From NCBI GenBank assembly GCA_947624965.1, contig CANQMN010000002.1:103486-167485 (forward strand): a stretch of 64,000 nucleotides of DNA, written 5' to 3'. The stretch's first letter is position 1. Each line of letters starts with the position of its first letter. The position numbers and the translations under genes were made by a program. Below the pieces are notes generated by a model. That model was not told where the DNA came from, made no database searches, and saw only the letters and a program-made list of their open reading frames with translations. This DNA is from an uncultured Clostridia bacterium (GTDB lineage Bacteria; Bacillota; Clostridia; Christensenellales; Borkfalkiaceae). Positions 8,212 to 15,941 of the stretch are shown here, one piece after another.

Positions 8212-9419
8212 CGTTTCCCGTTCGGACATCGCGCACAAAAAAGCGGAGAAAGTTCCTTCTGTTTTTGCTTCCGCTCGTGTTTTTGCTCGTTTTTCCCGCC
8301 GTGAAAGTTGTCGCCTATGCGGCGTCTTTCGAGGAAGAGGCGGCGTCTGCGGAATTGCACGAGAACATCAAGGAACTTTTGGACGCGCTGGATACGCAGG
8401 AACTGCAAGAATATCTCGATTCGCTCGCGGAGATGAAGGGGATCTCCGTGCGGGAGCGGCTCGAAGCGCTGATAAACGGCGATCTTTCGCTCGACTATTC
8501 CTCCCTGTGGCAAGCCGCGCTCGACGTTTTATGGCGGGAAGGGCGCACAATGCTGCCCGCTTTTGCCGTAATTCTCGCCGTCGCGCTCCTGTGCGGCATC
8601 CTTAACTCTGCAAAAAATGGATTTTTGCAGAGTACTATGACAGACATAATTCACTTTGTCGGCTACATTGCCGTGGGCGCGGTGGTGTTGGCATGTCTTA
8701 TTTCGGTACTGGAAGAGGGCTTTTCCGCCGTTTCGCACATGCAAAGGCAAATGCAACTCGTGTATCCGCTCCTTCTCACGTTGATGGCGGGGAGCGGCGG
8801 CGCGGTCTCCGTCGGGATCTACCGTCCCGCCGTTGCGTTCATGAGCGGCTCCGTCTGCGAGCTGTTCACCGCGGTCGTTTTGCCGACGTGCGTCGTCGTC
8901 ATCGTGCTCGCCTTCGTCGGAAATCTCTCCGCCGACGTGCGCACGGAAAAGCTCGGCGAACTCTTCAAGAGCGTCTCCAAATGGCTGGTCGGATTGACGC
9001 TCGGGCTTTTCAGCGTCTTTCTCACGGTGCAGGGGATCGCCTCGGCGCAGTACGACGGGATCTCCCTCCGCGCCGCAAAGTACGTAGTCTCCGGTTCCGT
9101 GCCCGTCGTGGGGGGATTTCTTTCGGGCGGGCTCGAACTCGTCCTCGCGGGGAGCGCGCTCATCAAGAATGCGCTCGGCTCCTTTGCCGTGTTTCTTCTC
9201 TTCGGCACGCTCCTGCGCCCCGTTCTGCTCTTTGCCGCGTTTCAGCTCTTTCTCCGCCTTGCCGCGGCGGCGACCGAGCCGGTCGGCGGAAAAATTTCCG
9301 CCTTTTTGTCCCGTCTTGCCGCGGATACGGGATATTTTCTCGCCGCCGTTCTCTGCATCGCTTTTCTGTATTTCCTCACGCTCGTCCTTCTCGTCTGTTC
9401 TTCGGGGGTGATATTTTAA
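8208..9419 (+). CDS. spoIIIAE: Stage III sporulation protein AE
   Basis: A 403-residue polytopic membrane protein of the SpoIIIA complex. It has an N-terminal signal-anchor (FLLFLLPLVFLLVFPAVKVVAYA), an external helical segment (to about 105) and then six to eight membrane helices. Unusually, codons 133-148 (8605-8651) are A/T-rich (TCT GCA AAA AAT GGA TTT ...) in an otherwise GC-rich gene. This stretch is a 12-bp perfect inverted repeat followed by a copy of an interspersed repeat that also occurs inside dxs. The reading frame stays open and the protein aligns without obvious extra length. The gene overlaps both neighbours. Confidence 0.93.
   Translation: MTFPVRTSRTKKRRKFLLFLLPLVFLLVFPAVKVVAYAASFEEEAASAELHENIKELLDALDTQELQEYLDSLAEMKGISVRERLEALINGDLSLDYSSLWQAALDVLWREGRTMLPAFAVILAVALLCGILNSAKNGFLQSTMTDIIHFVGYIAVGAVVLACLISVLEEGFSAVSHMQRQMQLVYPLLLTLMAGSGGAVSVGIYRPAVAFMSGSVCELFTAVVLPTCVVVIVLAFVGNLSADVRTEKLGELFKSVSKWLVGLTLGLFSVFLTVQGIASAQYDGISLRAAKYVVSGSVPVVGGFLSGGLELVLAGSALIKNALGSFAVFLLFGTLLRPVLLFAAFQLFLRLAAAATEPVGGKISAFLSRLAADTGYFLAAVLCIAFLYFLTLVLLVCSSGVIF
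8605..8651 (+). repeat. Interspersed repeat copy A (in frame inside spoIIIAE)
   Basis: ACTCTGCAAAAA (8605-8616) and TTTTTGCAGAGT (8622-8633) form a perfect 12-bp inverted repeat. The core AGTACTATGACAGACATAAT(T) ends at 8651. The core matches the dxs copy at 19 of 21 positions and encodes STMTDII in the same phase as the dxs copy (STTSDII). Confidence 0.6.
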
Positions 9420-9889
9420 TGAAGGCGTATATCCTCGCCGTCGCGGGGGCAGTGCTGTTTTCCGCCGTCGTCGCCATGATCGCGCCGAGCGGCAAGATGG
9501 GAAAATTCATCCGCGGGGCAAGCAAACTGCTCATTCTCGTCGCATTGCTCGCGCCCGTCGCCGCGCTCGTGCAGGAGCGGAGTTTTTCCCTTTCGGAGGG
9601 GGATCCCGTCCCGACGGACGCGAGCTATCTCGAAGCGCAGGCGAAGATCGCTTCCCAAAGGGAAGGGGAAGAGATCTCGGCGTTTCTTGCCGAAGAATAC
9701 GGCATTTCGGCGCGGGCGGAAGTAGAGTACGACGCGCAGACGTTTTCCCGCAAAAAAGTCGCGGTGAAAATCTCGGATTTCGGTATAATCGGGCAGGACG
9801 AGCATATAGATACTATGGGTAAAATCGAGAGGGAACTGGAAGCGAAGTACGGCTGCGAAGCGGAGGTGTGCGTTGAAGGAACGGCTTGA
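9419..9889 (+). CDS. spoIIIAF: Stage III sporulation protein AF
   Basis: A 156-residue protein with two N-terminal membrane helices (about 3-22 and 34-52) and a soluble alpha/beta domain (about 95-150) of the ring-building type found in SpoIIIAF/AG/AH. The ATG at 9419 overlaps the spoIIIAE stop (TAATG). Its 3' end overlaps the spoIIIAG start, and the AG ribosome site GGAGG lies inside its last codons. Confidence 0.9.
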   Translation: MKAYILAVAGAVLFSAVVAMIAPSGKMGKFIRGASKLLILVALLAPVAALVQERSFSLSEGDPVPTDASYLEAQAKIASQREGEEISAFLAEEYGISARAEVEYDAQTFSRKKVAVKISDFGIIGQDEHIDTMGKIERELEAKYGCEAEVCVEGTA

Positions 9890-10241
9890 AAAGCTCTTTC
9901 GGAGCAAAACGGCGAAGATCCTTCTGCTCTGCGCGCTGGCGCTCGTCCTGCTCATCGCCGTTTGGAAGGTATTTTTCCCGTCCGGCGAAGCGTCGGCGGA
10001 ATACGGCGCAACGGAGCAGGAAGCGCGGCTCGCCGCCGTGCTCTCGAAGATCGAGGGCGTGAAGAGCGTCTCCGTGATGATAGGAAACACGAAGGAGGGG
10101 ATCCCCGCGAGCGCGATCGTCGTGTTCGACGGCGAAGACGGACTTCTCACGCGCATGCGGATCCTCGAAGCGGCTGCGGGCGCGCTCAACGTGGAACGCG
10201 AAAATGTTCTCGTCTATCCCGCAAATTCATCCCGGAAATAA
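9873..10241 (+). CDS. spoIIIAG: Stage III sporulation protein AG
   Basis: A 122-residue protein with one N-terminal membrane helix (ILLLCALALVLLIAVWKVFF, about 15-34) and a soluble ring-forming domain (about 55-120) of the kind that oligomerises around the SpoIIIA channel. It is shorter than the 229-residue B. subtilis protein, mainly in the linker between helix and ring domain. The start is TTG at 9873, supported by GGAGG 7 nt upstream. Confidence 0.88.
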   Translation: MKERLEKLFRSKTAKILLLCALALVLLIAVWKVFFPSGEASAEYGATEQEARLAAVLSKIEGVKSVSVMIGNTKEGIPASAIVVFDGEDGLLTRMRILEAAAGALNVERENVLVYPANSSRK

Positions 10242-10261
10242 ATGAAATAAGGAGATAAACC

Positions 10262-10750
10262 ATGTCCAACACGAAAAAAATCGCACTTATGTCAACGCTT
10301 GTCCTGCTTCTCGCCGTAACCGCCATCTTCAACTTCGTTCTGGCGGGAACGCAATCCGCGGACGTCAGCGCGGAGGGAAGCGCACCCGTCAACTATTTCA
10401 CGACCTACCGCGCCGAGCGCAGCTCGACGCGCAGCGAAGAATTCGTTCAGCTCGACAGCATTATCTCCGCTTATGCGCCCGGGACGGCGGAACATACGCA
10501 GGCGGTGCAGGAAAAGCAGAAGATGATCGACATCATGGAACAGGAACTCCTCATGGAATCGGTGATCAAACGCCTCGGGTTTTCGGACGTCGCCGTCGCC
10601 ATCGGCAGTACTTCGGACAATATCAATATTTTCGTCAACACGGACGAACTGACGGACGAAGCGATGTTTAAGATCCGCGGCGCGTTCGAGAGGGAACTCA
10701 ATGTCCGCAACGGAAGTATCATATTTATGCCCGTATATGTGGAAAGTTGA
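10262..10750 (+). CDS. spoIIIAH: Stage III sporulation protein AH
   Basis: A 162-residue protein with one N-terminal membrane helix (IALMSTLVLLLAVTAIFNFVL), a helical linker with many charged residues (about 55-100) and a C-terminal ring domain (about 100-160) homologous to the YscJ/FliF family. It faces SpoIIQ across the intermembrane space and closes the operon. GGAGATAAACC precedes the ATG. Confidence 0.92.
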   Translation: MSNTKKIALMSTLVLLLAVTAIFNFVLAGTQSADVSAEGSAPVNYFTTYRAERSSTRSEEFVQLDSIISAYAPGTAEHTQAVQEKQKMIDIMEQELLMESVIKRLGFSDVAVAIGSTSDNINIFVNTDELTDEAMFKIRGAFERELNVRNGSIIFMPVYVES

Positions 10751-10780
10751 GAAAAAACAGTAGTAAATTCCGAAATTATG

Positions 10781-10789
10781 TGCTATAAT
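10781..10789 (+). promoter_or_regulatory. Extended -10 promoter for the asp23-nusB-folD-ispA cluster
   Basis: TGC-TATAAT (10781-10789) is a perfect extended -10 box. No convincing -35 is seen 17 bp upstream. AAGGAG precedes the ATG at 10811, so this transcript has a normal short leader. Confidence 0.6.
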
Positions 10790-10810
10790 AGAACTCGCAA
10801 GGAGTGAATT

Positions 10811-11197
10811 ATGGCAAGCATCAAGTACAACCCCAATAGCCAAAAGGGAAAAATCACCTATAATTCGGACATCGTGAGCGGGATCGTCGTGCTCAGTTTG
10901 CAGGAAACAGAGGGCATCAAGCTCATTCCGTCTAAGAGCAAGGGCATCAAACTTTGCTTTGAAAAAGAGGGCGTGTTCGTTGATATCTCCGTCATCGCGT
11001 ACTACGGTTACAGCGTTCCCGAGCTCGCCTACCGCATCCAGCAGTCCATCAAGCAGATGGTCGAATCGATGACGAAATACAAGATCGCAAAGGTGGACGT
11101 GCACGTCCAGAGCGTCGTATTTCCTCCCGCGGCGGAGGCGGAAAAGCCTCTCGCACCTGCGGCGGAAGAGACGGAAGCGGATCCGAAAAACAACTGA
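10811..11197 (+). CDS. Asp23/Gls24 family envelope stress response protein
   Basis: A 128-residue protein. Residues 1-110 are the compact alpha/beta Asp23 domain (GKITYNSDIVSGIVVLSLQETEGI, then a hydrophobic strand and the YRIQQSIKQMVESM helix), followed by an Ala/Glu/Pro-rich tail of about 20 residues. Members of the family are membrane-associated through partners and linked to envelope stress, but the precise role is unknown. In many Clostridia a gene of this family sits directly before nusB, as here. Confidence 0.88.
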   Translation: MASIKYNPNSQKGKITYNSDIVSGIVVLSLQETEGIKLIPSKSKGIKLCFEKEGVFVDISVIAYYGYSVPELAYRIQQSIKQMVESMTKYKIAKVDVHVQSVVFPPAAEAEKPLAPAAEETEADPKNN

Positions 11198-11201
11198 AAA
11201 C

Positions 11202-11235
11202 AGAATTTCCCTTTCCCGCGCGGGAAGGGAATTTG
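11202..11235 (+). promoter_or_regulatory. Hairpin between asp23 and nusB
   Basis: CCCTTTCCCGCG pairs with CGCGGGAAGGG with one bulged base, and flanking AATT/AATT extends the stem. No U-run follows, so it may be an RNA-processing or stability hairpin rather than a full terminator. Confidence 0.4.
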
Positions 11236-11254
11236 CCGTTAAAAGAGGAATTTT

Positions 11255-11647
11255 ATGAGAAGCGATGCGAGAGAAGCGGCGTTCAAAGTGGTGTATGCGG
11301 AACTCTTTCACGAGGACTGCGACGAACGCTTCAAGGCCGCGACCTACAAAACCGCGAAATTGAGCGAAGACGAGCGCGCGTTTGCCGCCCGCCTCGTTTC
11401 CCTTGTGGAGGAGCACAGGGAGGAGCTCTCGGCGCGGCTCGCCGAAAAGGTGCTGCGCTTTGCCGAGTACCGCATCTATCCCGTGGATAAGGCAATTATG
11501 CTCGTCGCCCTCGCGGAGATCTTTTATTGCGACGATATTCCGAACGTCGTGTCCGTGAGCGAAGCGGCGGCGCTCGCGCGCAAGTATTCCACGGAAAATT
11601 CGGCGGGCTTCGTGAACGGCGTGCTCGGGGGGGTGATCAACGCATGA
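11255..11647 (+). CDS. nusB: Transcription antitermination protein NusB
   Basis: A 130-residue all-helical RNA-binding factor that acts with NusE/S10 in rRNA antitermination. Recognisable segments are the N-terminal SDAREAAFKVVYAELF helix and the C-terminal EIFYCDDIPNVVSVSEAAALARKYSTENSAGFVNGVLGG signature. AAGAGGAATTTT precedes the ATG. The stop overlaps folD (ATGA). Confidence 0.92.
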   Translation: MRSDAREAAFKVVYAELFHEDCDERFKAATYKTAKLSEDERAFAARLVSLVEEHREELSARLAEKVLRFAEYRIYPVDKAIMLVALAEIFYCDDIPNVVSVSEAAALARKYSTENSAGFVNGVLGGVINA

Positions 11648-12492
11648 TCATCGACGGAAAGACGACGGCGGCGTGCATTCGGAGCGAATTGAAGCTCCGC
11701 ACCGCGGAATTTGAGAAGGCGTACGGAAAAAAAGTCGGGCTTGCGGTCGTTCTGATCGGGAACGACCCCGCGTCGCAGACCTATGTCAGAAACAAAATAA
11801 AGGGGTGCGAAGAGGCGGGCATCCGCTCGTTCGCGCACTATCTTCCCGAAACGGCGACGCAGGAGCAGGCGCGCTCGCTCGTCCGCGCGCTCGCGGAGGA
11901 CGGAGCCGTCCACGGCATCCTCGTCCAGTTGCCGCTTCCCGCCCATCTGAACGCGGCGGAGATCTTGGCGGAGATCCCCGCCGAAAAGGACGTGGACGGA
12001 TTTTGCGCCGAGAACGTCGGGAAACTCGCTTTGCGCGAGAGCGGCACAATCGCCTGCACGCCGCTCGGCGTGATGGAACTGCTGCGGCGGTACCGGATCC
12101 CCGTGGCGGGGAAACGTGCGGTCGTCGTCGGGCGGAGCAACATCGTCGGGAAACCGATGGCGATGCTTCTGCTCAACGCGGACGCAACGGTTACCGTTTG
12201 CCATTCCCGCACGCGGGATTTGAAGGAAGAGTGCCTGCGGGCGGATATCCTCGTCGCCGCCGTCGGAAAGGCGAAATTCATCACCGCGGATATGGTGAAA
12301 GAGGGCGCGGTCGTCATCGACGTCGGCATGGACCGCGACGAAAACGGAAAGCTCTGCGGCGACGTCGATTTCTGCGCCGTCGAAAAAAAGGCGTCCTATA
12401 TCACGCCCGTTCCGGGCGGCGTAGGTCCCATGACGGTCGCCATGCTGCTTTCCAACACCGTTGCCGCGGCGGAGCGAGGAGAAAAGGCATGA
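11644..12492 (+). CDS. folD: Bifunctional methylenetetrahydrofolate dehydrogenase/cyclohydrolase
   Basis: A 282-residue enzyme of one-carbon metabolism that interconverts 5,10-methylene-, methenyl- and 10-formyl-tetrahydrofolate. Motifs present are YVRNKIKGCEEAGI with the catalytic lysine, the folate-site segment HGILVQLPLP, KDVDGF, the NAD(P) loop VVVGRSNIVGKP and PVPGGVGPMT. The start at 11644 overlaps the nusB stop and removes an unrelated upstream extension of the open frame. Exonuclease VII genes, often found between folD and ispA, are absent. Confidence 0.95.
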   Translation: MIIDGKTTAACIRSELKLRTAEFEKAYGKKVGLAVVLIGNDPASQTYVRNKIKGCEEAGIRSFAHYLPETATQEQARSLVRALAEDGAVHGILVQLPLPAHLNAAEILAEIPAEKDVDGFCAENVGKLALRESGTIACTPLGVMELLRRYRIPVAGKRAVVVGRSNIVGKPMAMLLLNADATVTVCHSRTRDLKEECLRADILVAAVGKAKFITADMVKEGAVVIDVGMDRDENGKLCGDVDFCAVEKKASYITPVPGGVGPMTVAMLLSNTVAAAERGEKA

Positions 12493-13361
12493 ATTTTCAA
12501 GCGCGGTACGACCGCTATCTAGATGTCTTTGAAAGGGGTCTGCAAGCATTTTGCGGCGATATGCGGTACGAACCGCCTGTTTTGACCGAGAGCATGCGCT
12601 ATTCCCTTCTTTCGGGCGGGAAGCGGGTGCGTCCCGTGCTCTTTTTTGCCGCGCTCGACCTCTTCGGTCTCCCTTATCCCGAGCGGTTGCCCTTGGCGAT
12701 CGCGCTCGAATGTATCCATACCTATTCGCTCATCCACGACGACCTTCCCGCGATGGACAACGACGATTTTCGCCGCGGGAGGCCCTCCAACCATAAGCGG
12801 TTCGGGGAGGGGAACGCCATTCTCGCGGGGGACGCGCTCCTCTCGCTCGCGTTCGATCTTCTTTTGCGGGAGAGCAAAGAGGATCCGCGCGCGCTCGAAG
12901 CGGCGATCGAACTTTCCCGCGCGGCGGGCGCGGAGGGGATGATCGCGGGGCAATCCGCCGACCTTCTCTATACCGCGAACGAGACCTGCGGCGAGCGGGA
13001 ACTTTCCTTCGTCTACGTGCACAAGACGGGAAAACTCATCGCCGCGCCCCTCTGCATGGCGGCGGCGATCGCGGGGCGGGAAAAGGAGCAAATGCGCGCC
13101 TTCGGCGAAGAACTCGGCACGCTTTTCCAGCTCACGGACGACATCCTCGACATGAAGGGCGAAAGCGCAAAGATGGGGAAAACGCTCGGGAAAGACGAAA
13201 AGGAGCGCAAACTCACCTGCGTCGGCGTATACGGGCTGCGTGCGTCCGAAGAGCTGGCGGACGCGTGCGCGGCGCGTTGCCTTTTGGCGTTGAAGGACAT
13301 CTCGGGCGACGTCGGATTTCTCTCCGATTTCGTATCGCTTGTCCGCAACCGAAATCATTGA
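12489..13361 (+). CDS. ispA: Polyprenyl (farnesyl/geranylgeranyl) diphosphate synthase
   Basis: A 290-residue trans-prenyltransferase that condenses isopentenyl units from the methylerythritol phosphate route. It has the first aspartate-rich motif DDLPAMD (about 82-88) within HDDLPAMDNDDFRRG, and the second motif LTDDILD (about 217). GGKRVRP binds the diphosphate. Its position between folD and dxs is the classic isoprenoid arrangement. Product chain length cannot be told from the sequence; ispA is used by position. It overlaps folD by 4 bp. Confidence 0.92.
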   Translation: MNFQARYDRYLDVFERGLQAFCGDMRYEPPVLTESMRYSLLSGGKRVRPVLFFAALDLFGLPYPERLPLAIALECIHTYSLIHDDLPAMDNDDFRRGRPSNHKRFGEGNAILAGDALLSLAFDLLLRESKEDPRALEAAIELSRAAGAEGMIAGQSADLLYTANETCGERELSFVYVHKTGKLIAAPLCMAAAIAGREKEQMRAFGEELGTLFQLTDDILDMKGESAKMGKTLGKDEKERKLTCVGVYGLRASEELADACAARCLLALKDISGDVGFLSDFVSLVRNRNH

Positions 13362-13372
13362 GGAGAAACAGG

Positions 13373-13392
13373 GCGCGATCTCGCGCGTTTTT
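13373..13392 (+). promoter_or_regulatory. Attenuator-like hairpin just before dxs
   Basis: GCGCG (13373-13377) pairs with CGCGC (13382-13386), and a T5 run lies two bases before the dxs ATG. The only Shine-Dalgarno-like site, AGGAG (13361-13365), is about 29 nt from the start codon, with the hairpin in between. It could be a weak terminator, or a hairpin that shortens the effective spacing. Confidence 0.4.
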
Positions 13393-13394
13393 CT

Positions 13395-15116
13395 ATGCGA
13401 AACATTACACGGGAGGAACTCAAACGTGCCTCCGTTCCACAATTAAAGACGCTGTGCGACGTACTGCGGGAGGAGATCTTGAACACGGTCGCCGTCTGCG
13501 GGGGGCATCTGTCCTCCAATCTCGGCGCGGTGGAACTCACCGTCGCTCTGCACCGCGTTTTTTCTTTTCCGCAGGATAAGATCGTTTTCGACGTCGGTCA
13601 TCAGTGCTATACGCACAAATTGCTCTCCGGGCGCGCGGAGCGCTTCTCCACGCTTCGGCGCGAGGGGGGGCTCTCCGGATTTCCCAAACGGACGGAGAGC
13701 GAATACGATTGCTACGACACGGGGCATGCGGGAACTTCTCTCTCCGCCGCGCTCGGGATCGCCAAGGCGCGCGACTTAAAGGGCGAAAATTACGAGGTGA
13801 TCGCCTTCATCGGCGACGGTTCGTTCAACAACGGGCTCATTTACGAGGCGCTCAACAGTCTGCGCATCCTGAATACGAGGATCCTCATCGTGCTCAACGA
13901 CAACGGAATGTCCATTTCTCCCACCGTCGGCGGCACGCACGACATTCTGAACGAGATGAAGGGGGAGGCGCTCCCTTCGGAGGACGTGCGCCTCTTCGAG
14001 CGGTACGGGCTCGCCTACATGGGCGTATACAACGGCAACGACCTCGGGGAGACGATCGCGGCGCTCGAACAGGCGAAGGAAAAACTGCGCGAAACGAGCG
14101 TACTTTTGCACGTCGTAACGCGAAAGGGGCAGGGACATCCCTTCTGCGAGAGCGCGCCCTTGGAGACGCACGGCGTCAACGGCGAATCCGCGCACGACGC
14201 GGAGAGCGCGGAATATTCCGCCGCGCTGGGCGAGGAACTGTGCTCGCTCGCCCGGACGGACAGCCGCATCGTCGCCGTGACCGCCGCGATGACGGACAGT
14301 TTGGGACTGCGCCGCTTTTTCGACGAATATCCCGCGCGCGCCTTCGACGTCGGCATCTGCGAGGAGCACGCGTCCGTGCTGTGCGCTTCGCTCGCGTCCG
14401 CGGGCATGAAGCCGTATTACGCCATCTATTCCACCTTTTTACAGCGCGCCTTCGATGAGATCGTCCACGACGTCTGCGGGCAAAACCTGCCTGTAACGTT
14501 CTGCATCGACCGCGCGGGCATCACGGGAAGGGACGGGGAGACCCATCAGGGCGTATTCGATCTGTCCTATCTCTCGTTCATTCCAAACCTCGCCGTCGCG
14601 ATCCCGAAGGACATCGGAGAACTGCGCGCAATGCTCCGCATGAGCGTGGATTATCCCGCGCCGCTCGCCATCCGCTACCCGCGGGAAGGGCATGAAGGCG
14701 TGATCCCGACGATTGAAATCGGAAAATTTGAAATTTTACATAGTACTACGTCAGACATAATTGTCCTTGCGGCGGGGGAACGTTGCATTTCGCTGGCGGA
14801 AAAAGTCCGCCTCAGGCTCTCGGCGCAGGGCAAGGATCTCACGCTCGTCAACGCACGCTTTTTGAAGCCGCTCGACGAAGAACTGCTCGCTTCCCGTCGG
14901 GAAAAGTACGTTCTCACGATCGAGGACAACGCGCTTTGCGGCGGGCTCGGCGACGCGGTGAGCCGTTTTTACCGCAACAGCGGCAAAGAGATCTATTGCT
15001 TCGGCTACGACGACGCGTTTATTCCGCACGGGGACGTTTGTTCGCTCGCCGCCGAGCACGGCGTGAGCGAAGAAAAAATTCTTGCGGCGATCGAGGCGCT
15101 GTATGCGCGCGGATAA
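13395..15116 (+). CDS. dxs: 1-deoxy-D-xylulose-5-phosphate synthase
   Basis: A 573-residue thiamine-diphosphate enzyme that makes DXP from pyruvate and glyceraldehyde-3-phosphate, the entry step of the isoprenoid pathway. Motifs include GGHLSSNLGAVELTVALH, DVGHQCYTHK, the Mg-ThDP GDGSFNNGLIYEALN, and the transketolase C-half DRAGITGRDGETHQGVFDLSYL. It is about 50 residues shorter than E. coli Dxs, as in several Clostridia. Codons around 14722-14762 are A/T-rich and contain an interspersed repeat (encoding HSTTSDII) without breaking the frame or obviously lengthening the protein. The end overlaps tlyA by 14 bp. Confidence 0.94.
   Translation: MRNITREELKRASVPQLKTLCDVLREEILNTVAVCGGHLSSNLGAVELTVALHRVFSFPQDKIVFDVGHQCYTHKLLSGRAERFSTLRREGGLSGFPKRTESEYDCYDTGHAGTSLSAALGIAKARDLKGENYEVIAFIGDGSFNNGLIYEALNSLRILNTRILIVLNDNGMSISPTVGGTHDILNEMKGEALPSEDVRLFERYGLAYMGVYNGNDLGETIAALEQAKEKLRETSVLLHVVTRKGQGHPFCESAPLETHGVNGESAHDAESAEYSAALGEELCSLARTDSRIVAVTAAMTDSLGLRRFFDEYPARAFDVGICEEHASVLCASLASAGMKPYYAIYSTFLQRAFDEIVHDVCGQNLPVTFCIDRAGITGRDGETHQGVFDLSYLSFIPNLAVAIPKDIGELRAMLRMSVDYPAPLAIRYPREGHEGVIPTIEIGKFEILHSTTSDIIVLAAGERCISLAEKVRLRLSAQGKDLTLVNARFLKPLDEELLASRREKYVLTIEDNALCGGLGDAVSRFYRNSGKEIYCFGYDDAFIPHGDVCSLAAEHGVSEEKILAAIEALYARG
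14722..14762 (+). repeat. Interspersed repeat copy B (in frame inside dxs)
   Basis: The A/T-rich arm AAAATTTGAAATTTT (14723-14737) is followed by CATAGTACTACG (14739-14750) and TCAGACATAATT (14751-14762). It reads in the same direction as the gene. Confidence 0.6.
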
Positions 15117-15861
15117 GTATTTTGCCCGCCGCTTCGGTTCCCGCACGAAGGCGAGAGAGGCGCTCGAACGGGGGCTCGTGCTTCACTGCGGCAAACCGCT
15201 TTCCCCCGCGGACGATGCGGAGGACGGAGAGGACTACGACCTGCTCGGCGAGCTCGATTTCGTCTCCAACGGCGGCTATAAACTGGAACGGGGGCTCTCC
15301 CGCTTTCAAGAGAGCGTGGAGGGGTGCGTCGTCGCCGATCTGGGCGCGAGCACGGGCGGTTTTTGCGACTGCCTGTTGCGGCGGGGCGCAAAGACCGTCT
15401 TTTGCGTGGACGTCGGGGAGAGCCAGCTTGCGCCTTCGCTCGCCTGCGACGGGCGCGTCGTTGCGATGGACCGCACGAACGCGCGCTATCTTTCCCCCGG
15501 TGATTTCCCTCTGCCGATCGACGTTATAACCTCCGATTTGAGTTTTATTTCGCTCCGCCTCGTCCTACCCGCGGTCTCTTCTCTCTTGCGGGAGGGGGGA
15601 CGGGCGTTCGTGCTCTTTAAGCCGCAATTCGAGTGCGAAGGAAAGGGGCTCGGCAAGAGCGGGATCCTGCCGCAGAGCCGCCACGCTTCGCTATTGTCCG
15701 AATTTTACGATTTTTGCGTTGCGCTTCGGCTCGCCCCGCAGGAGATCGTCAATGCGCCGCTTCGCAAAAAGAAGAACGTGGAATACCTCGTTTTTCTGAA
15801 AAAGGACGCGGCGGCGATCGGGAAAGCCGAATTTCTCGCACATGCCTCACAAATTTTGTGA
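15103..15861 (+). CDS. tlyA: TlyA-family 2'-O-ribose rRNA methyltransferase
   Basis: A 252-residue protein with an N-terminal S4 RNA-binding domain (MRADKYFARRFGSRTKAREALERG) and an FtsJ-like Rossmann methyltransferase domain (VVADLGASTGGFCDCLLRRGAK, about residue 85, binds SAM). LFKPQFE is the usual late motif. TlyA proteins 2'-O-methylate cytidines of rRNA. The gene commonly lies between dxs and nadK/argR/recN in Clostridia. The start at 15103 fits the S4 domain and overlaps dxs. Confidence 0.9.
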   Translation: MRADKYFARRFGSRTKAREALERGLVLHCGKPLSPADDAEDGEDYDLLGELDFVSNGGYKLERGLSRFQESVEGCVVADLGASTGGFCDCLLRRGAKTVFCVDVGESQLAPSLACDGRVVAMDRTNARYLSPGDFPLPIDVITSDLSFISLRLVLPAVSSLLREGGRAFVLFKPQFECEGKGLGKSGILPQSRHASLLSEFYDFCVALRLAPQEIVNAPLRKKKNVEYLVFLKKDAAAIGKAEFLAHASQIL

Positions 15862-15904
15862 AAAATTTTGTGAAGATCCGCCCTGTTTTTTTTACGGAAA
15901 AGAC

Positions 15905-15933
15905 TTGCATTTATACAAAAAAACAGATATAAT
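15905..15933 (+). promoter_or_regulatory. Promoter of nadK (predicted leaderless)
   Basis: TTGCAT (15905-15910), a 17-nt spacer and TATAAT (15928-15933). Only 8 nt separate the -10 box from the ATG at 15942, and there is no Shine-Dalgarno site. Confidence 0.75.
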
Positions 15934-15941
15934 AAAACGCG

